This document shows positions 5,301 to 5,319 of a stretch of DNA of 5,319 nucleotides, in pieces. The DNA comes from DASUFH01 sp036274645 (GTDB lineage: Bacteria; Acidobacteriota; Terriglobia; 20CM-2-55-15): the NCBI GenBank assembly GCA_036274645.1, contig DASUFH010000130.1, positions 1-5,319 of the forward strand, read 5' to 3'. The notes beneath the pieces were generated by a model. That model had not been told where the DNA came from and made no database searches. It worked only from the letters and a program-made list of their open reading frames with translations. Positions within the stretch are counted from its first letter, which is position 1; the number at the start of each line of letters is the position of its first letter. Position numbers and translations under genes: made by a program.

Positions 5301-5319
5301 ATGAAAAACAACCGCCGCC
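5301..5319 (+). CDS. Start of an unidentified gene (3' end outside window)
   Basis: Only MKNNRR can be read before the window ends. The strong ribosome site and the basic N-terminus make a real start likely, and such a start would suit a signal peptide or membrane protein. No function can be assigned from six codons. The long structured leader suggests regulated translation. Confidence 0.65.

Noticed and set aside
5044..5304. 86-aa open frame in the leader before the last gene
   Set aside because: It has no ribosome site, starts in the flank of repeat R3, has no recognisable features and runs over the strong ribosome site and ATG at 5301.

Overview
This GC-rich bacterial window carries the end of a respiratory oxidase operon, two genes for exported proteins, three copies of a dyad-symmetric intergenic repeat, and the start of a further gene behind a structured leader. 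All genes are on the + strand. The oxidase subunit I ending (a HGNWGE-type tail and a YDPTQYE segment) and the CNQLCGLAHYRM copper site of subunit II resemble oxidases I associate with Acidobacteriota and related environmental lineages. That placement is from memory and tentative. The signal peptides and an outer-membrane barrel indicate a diderm.

Positions 1-2025 hold the 3' end of cytochrome c oxidase subunit II (CuA domain, no C-terminal cytochrome c domain) and, two bases later, complete subunit I (591 aa from a GTG start). All metal ligands, the active-site tyrosine and the D-channel residues are present in subunit I. The normally invariant K-channel lysine is leucine, and the second arginine of the heme-propionate pair is histidine. 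No subunit III follows. A hairpin and repeat copy R1 come next.

Positions 2171-3542 hold a leader and a 393-aa exported protein with two copies of a roughly 54-residue coiled-coil repeat, an unassigned middle domain and a 79-residue Ala/Lys tail of LEA- or histone-H1-like composition. Repeat copy R2 follows and runs into the 5' end of the next gene, an outer-membrane beta-barrel protein that ends at 4640. R2 supplies that gene's apparent start codon and first residues.

Positions 4641-5300 have no convincing intact gene. They hold possible decayed coding fragments, repeat copy R3, and a leader with several perfect inverted repeats. In this leader the segment CGGATGC (5266-5272) can pair either with a site 150 bases upstream or with the bases just before the start codon at 5301. 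This suggests translational switching of the gene that begins there, of which only six codons are visible.

The oxidase pair forms one functional unit. The two exported proteins may be co-transcribed, but their relationship is unknown.
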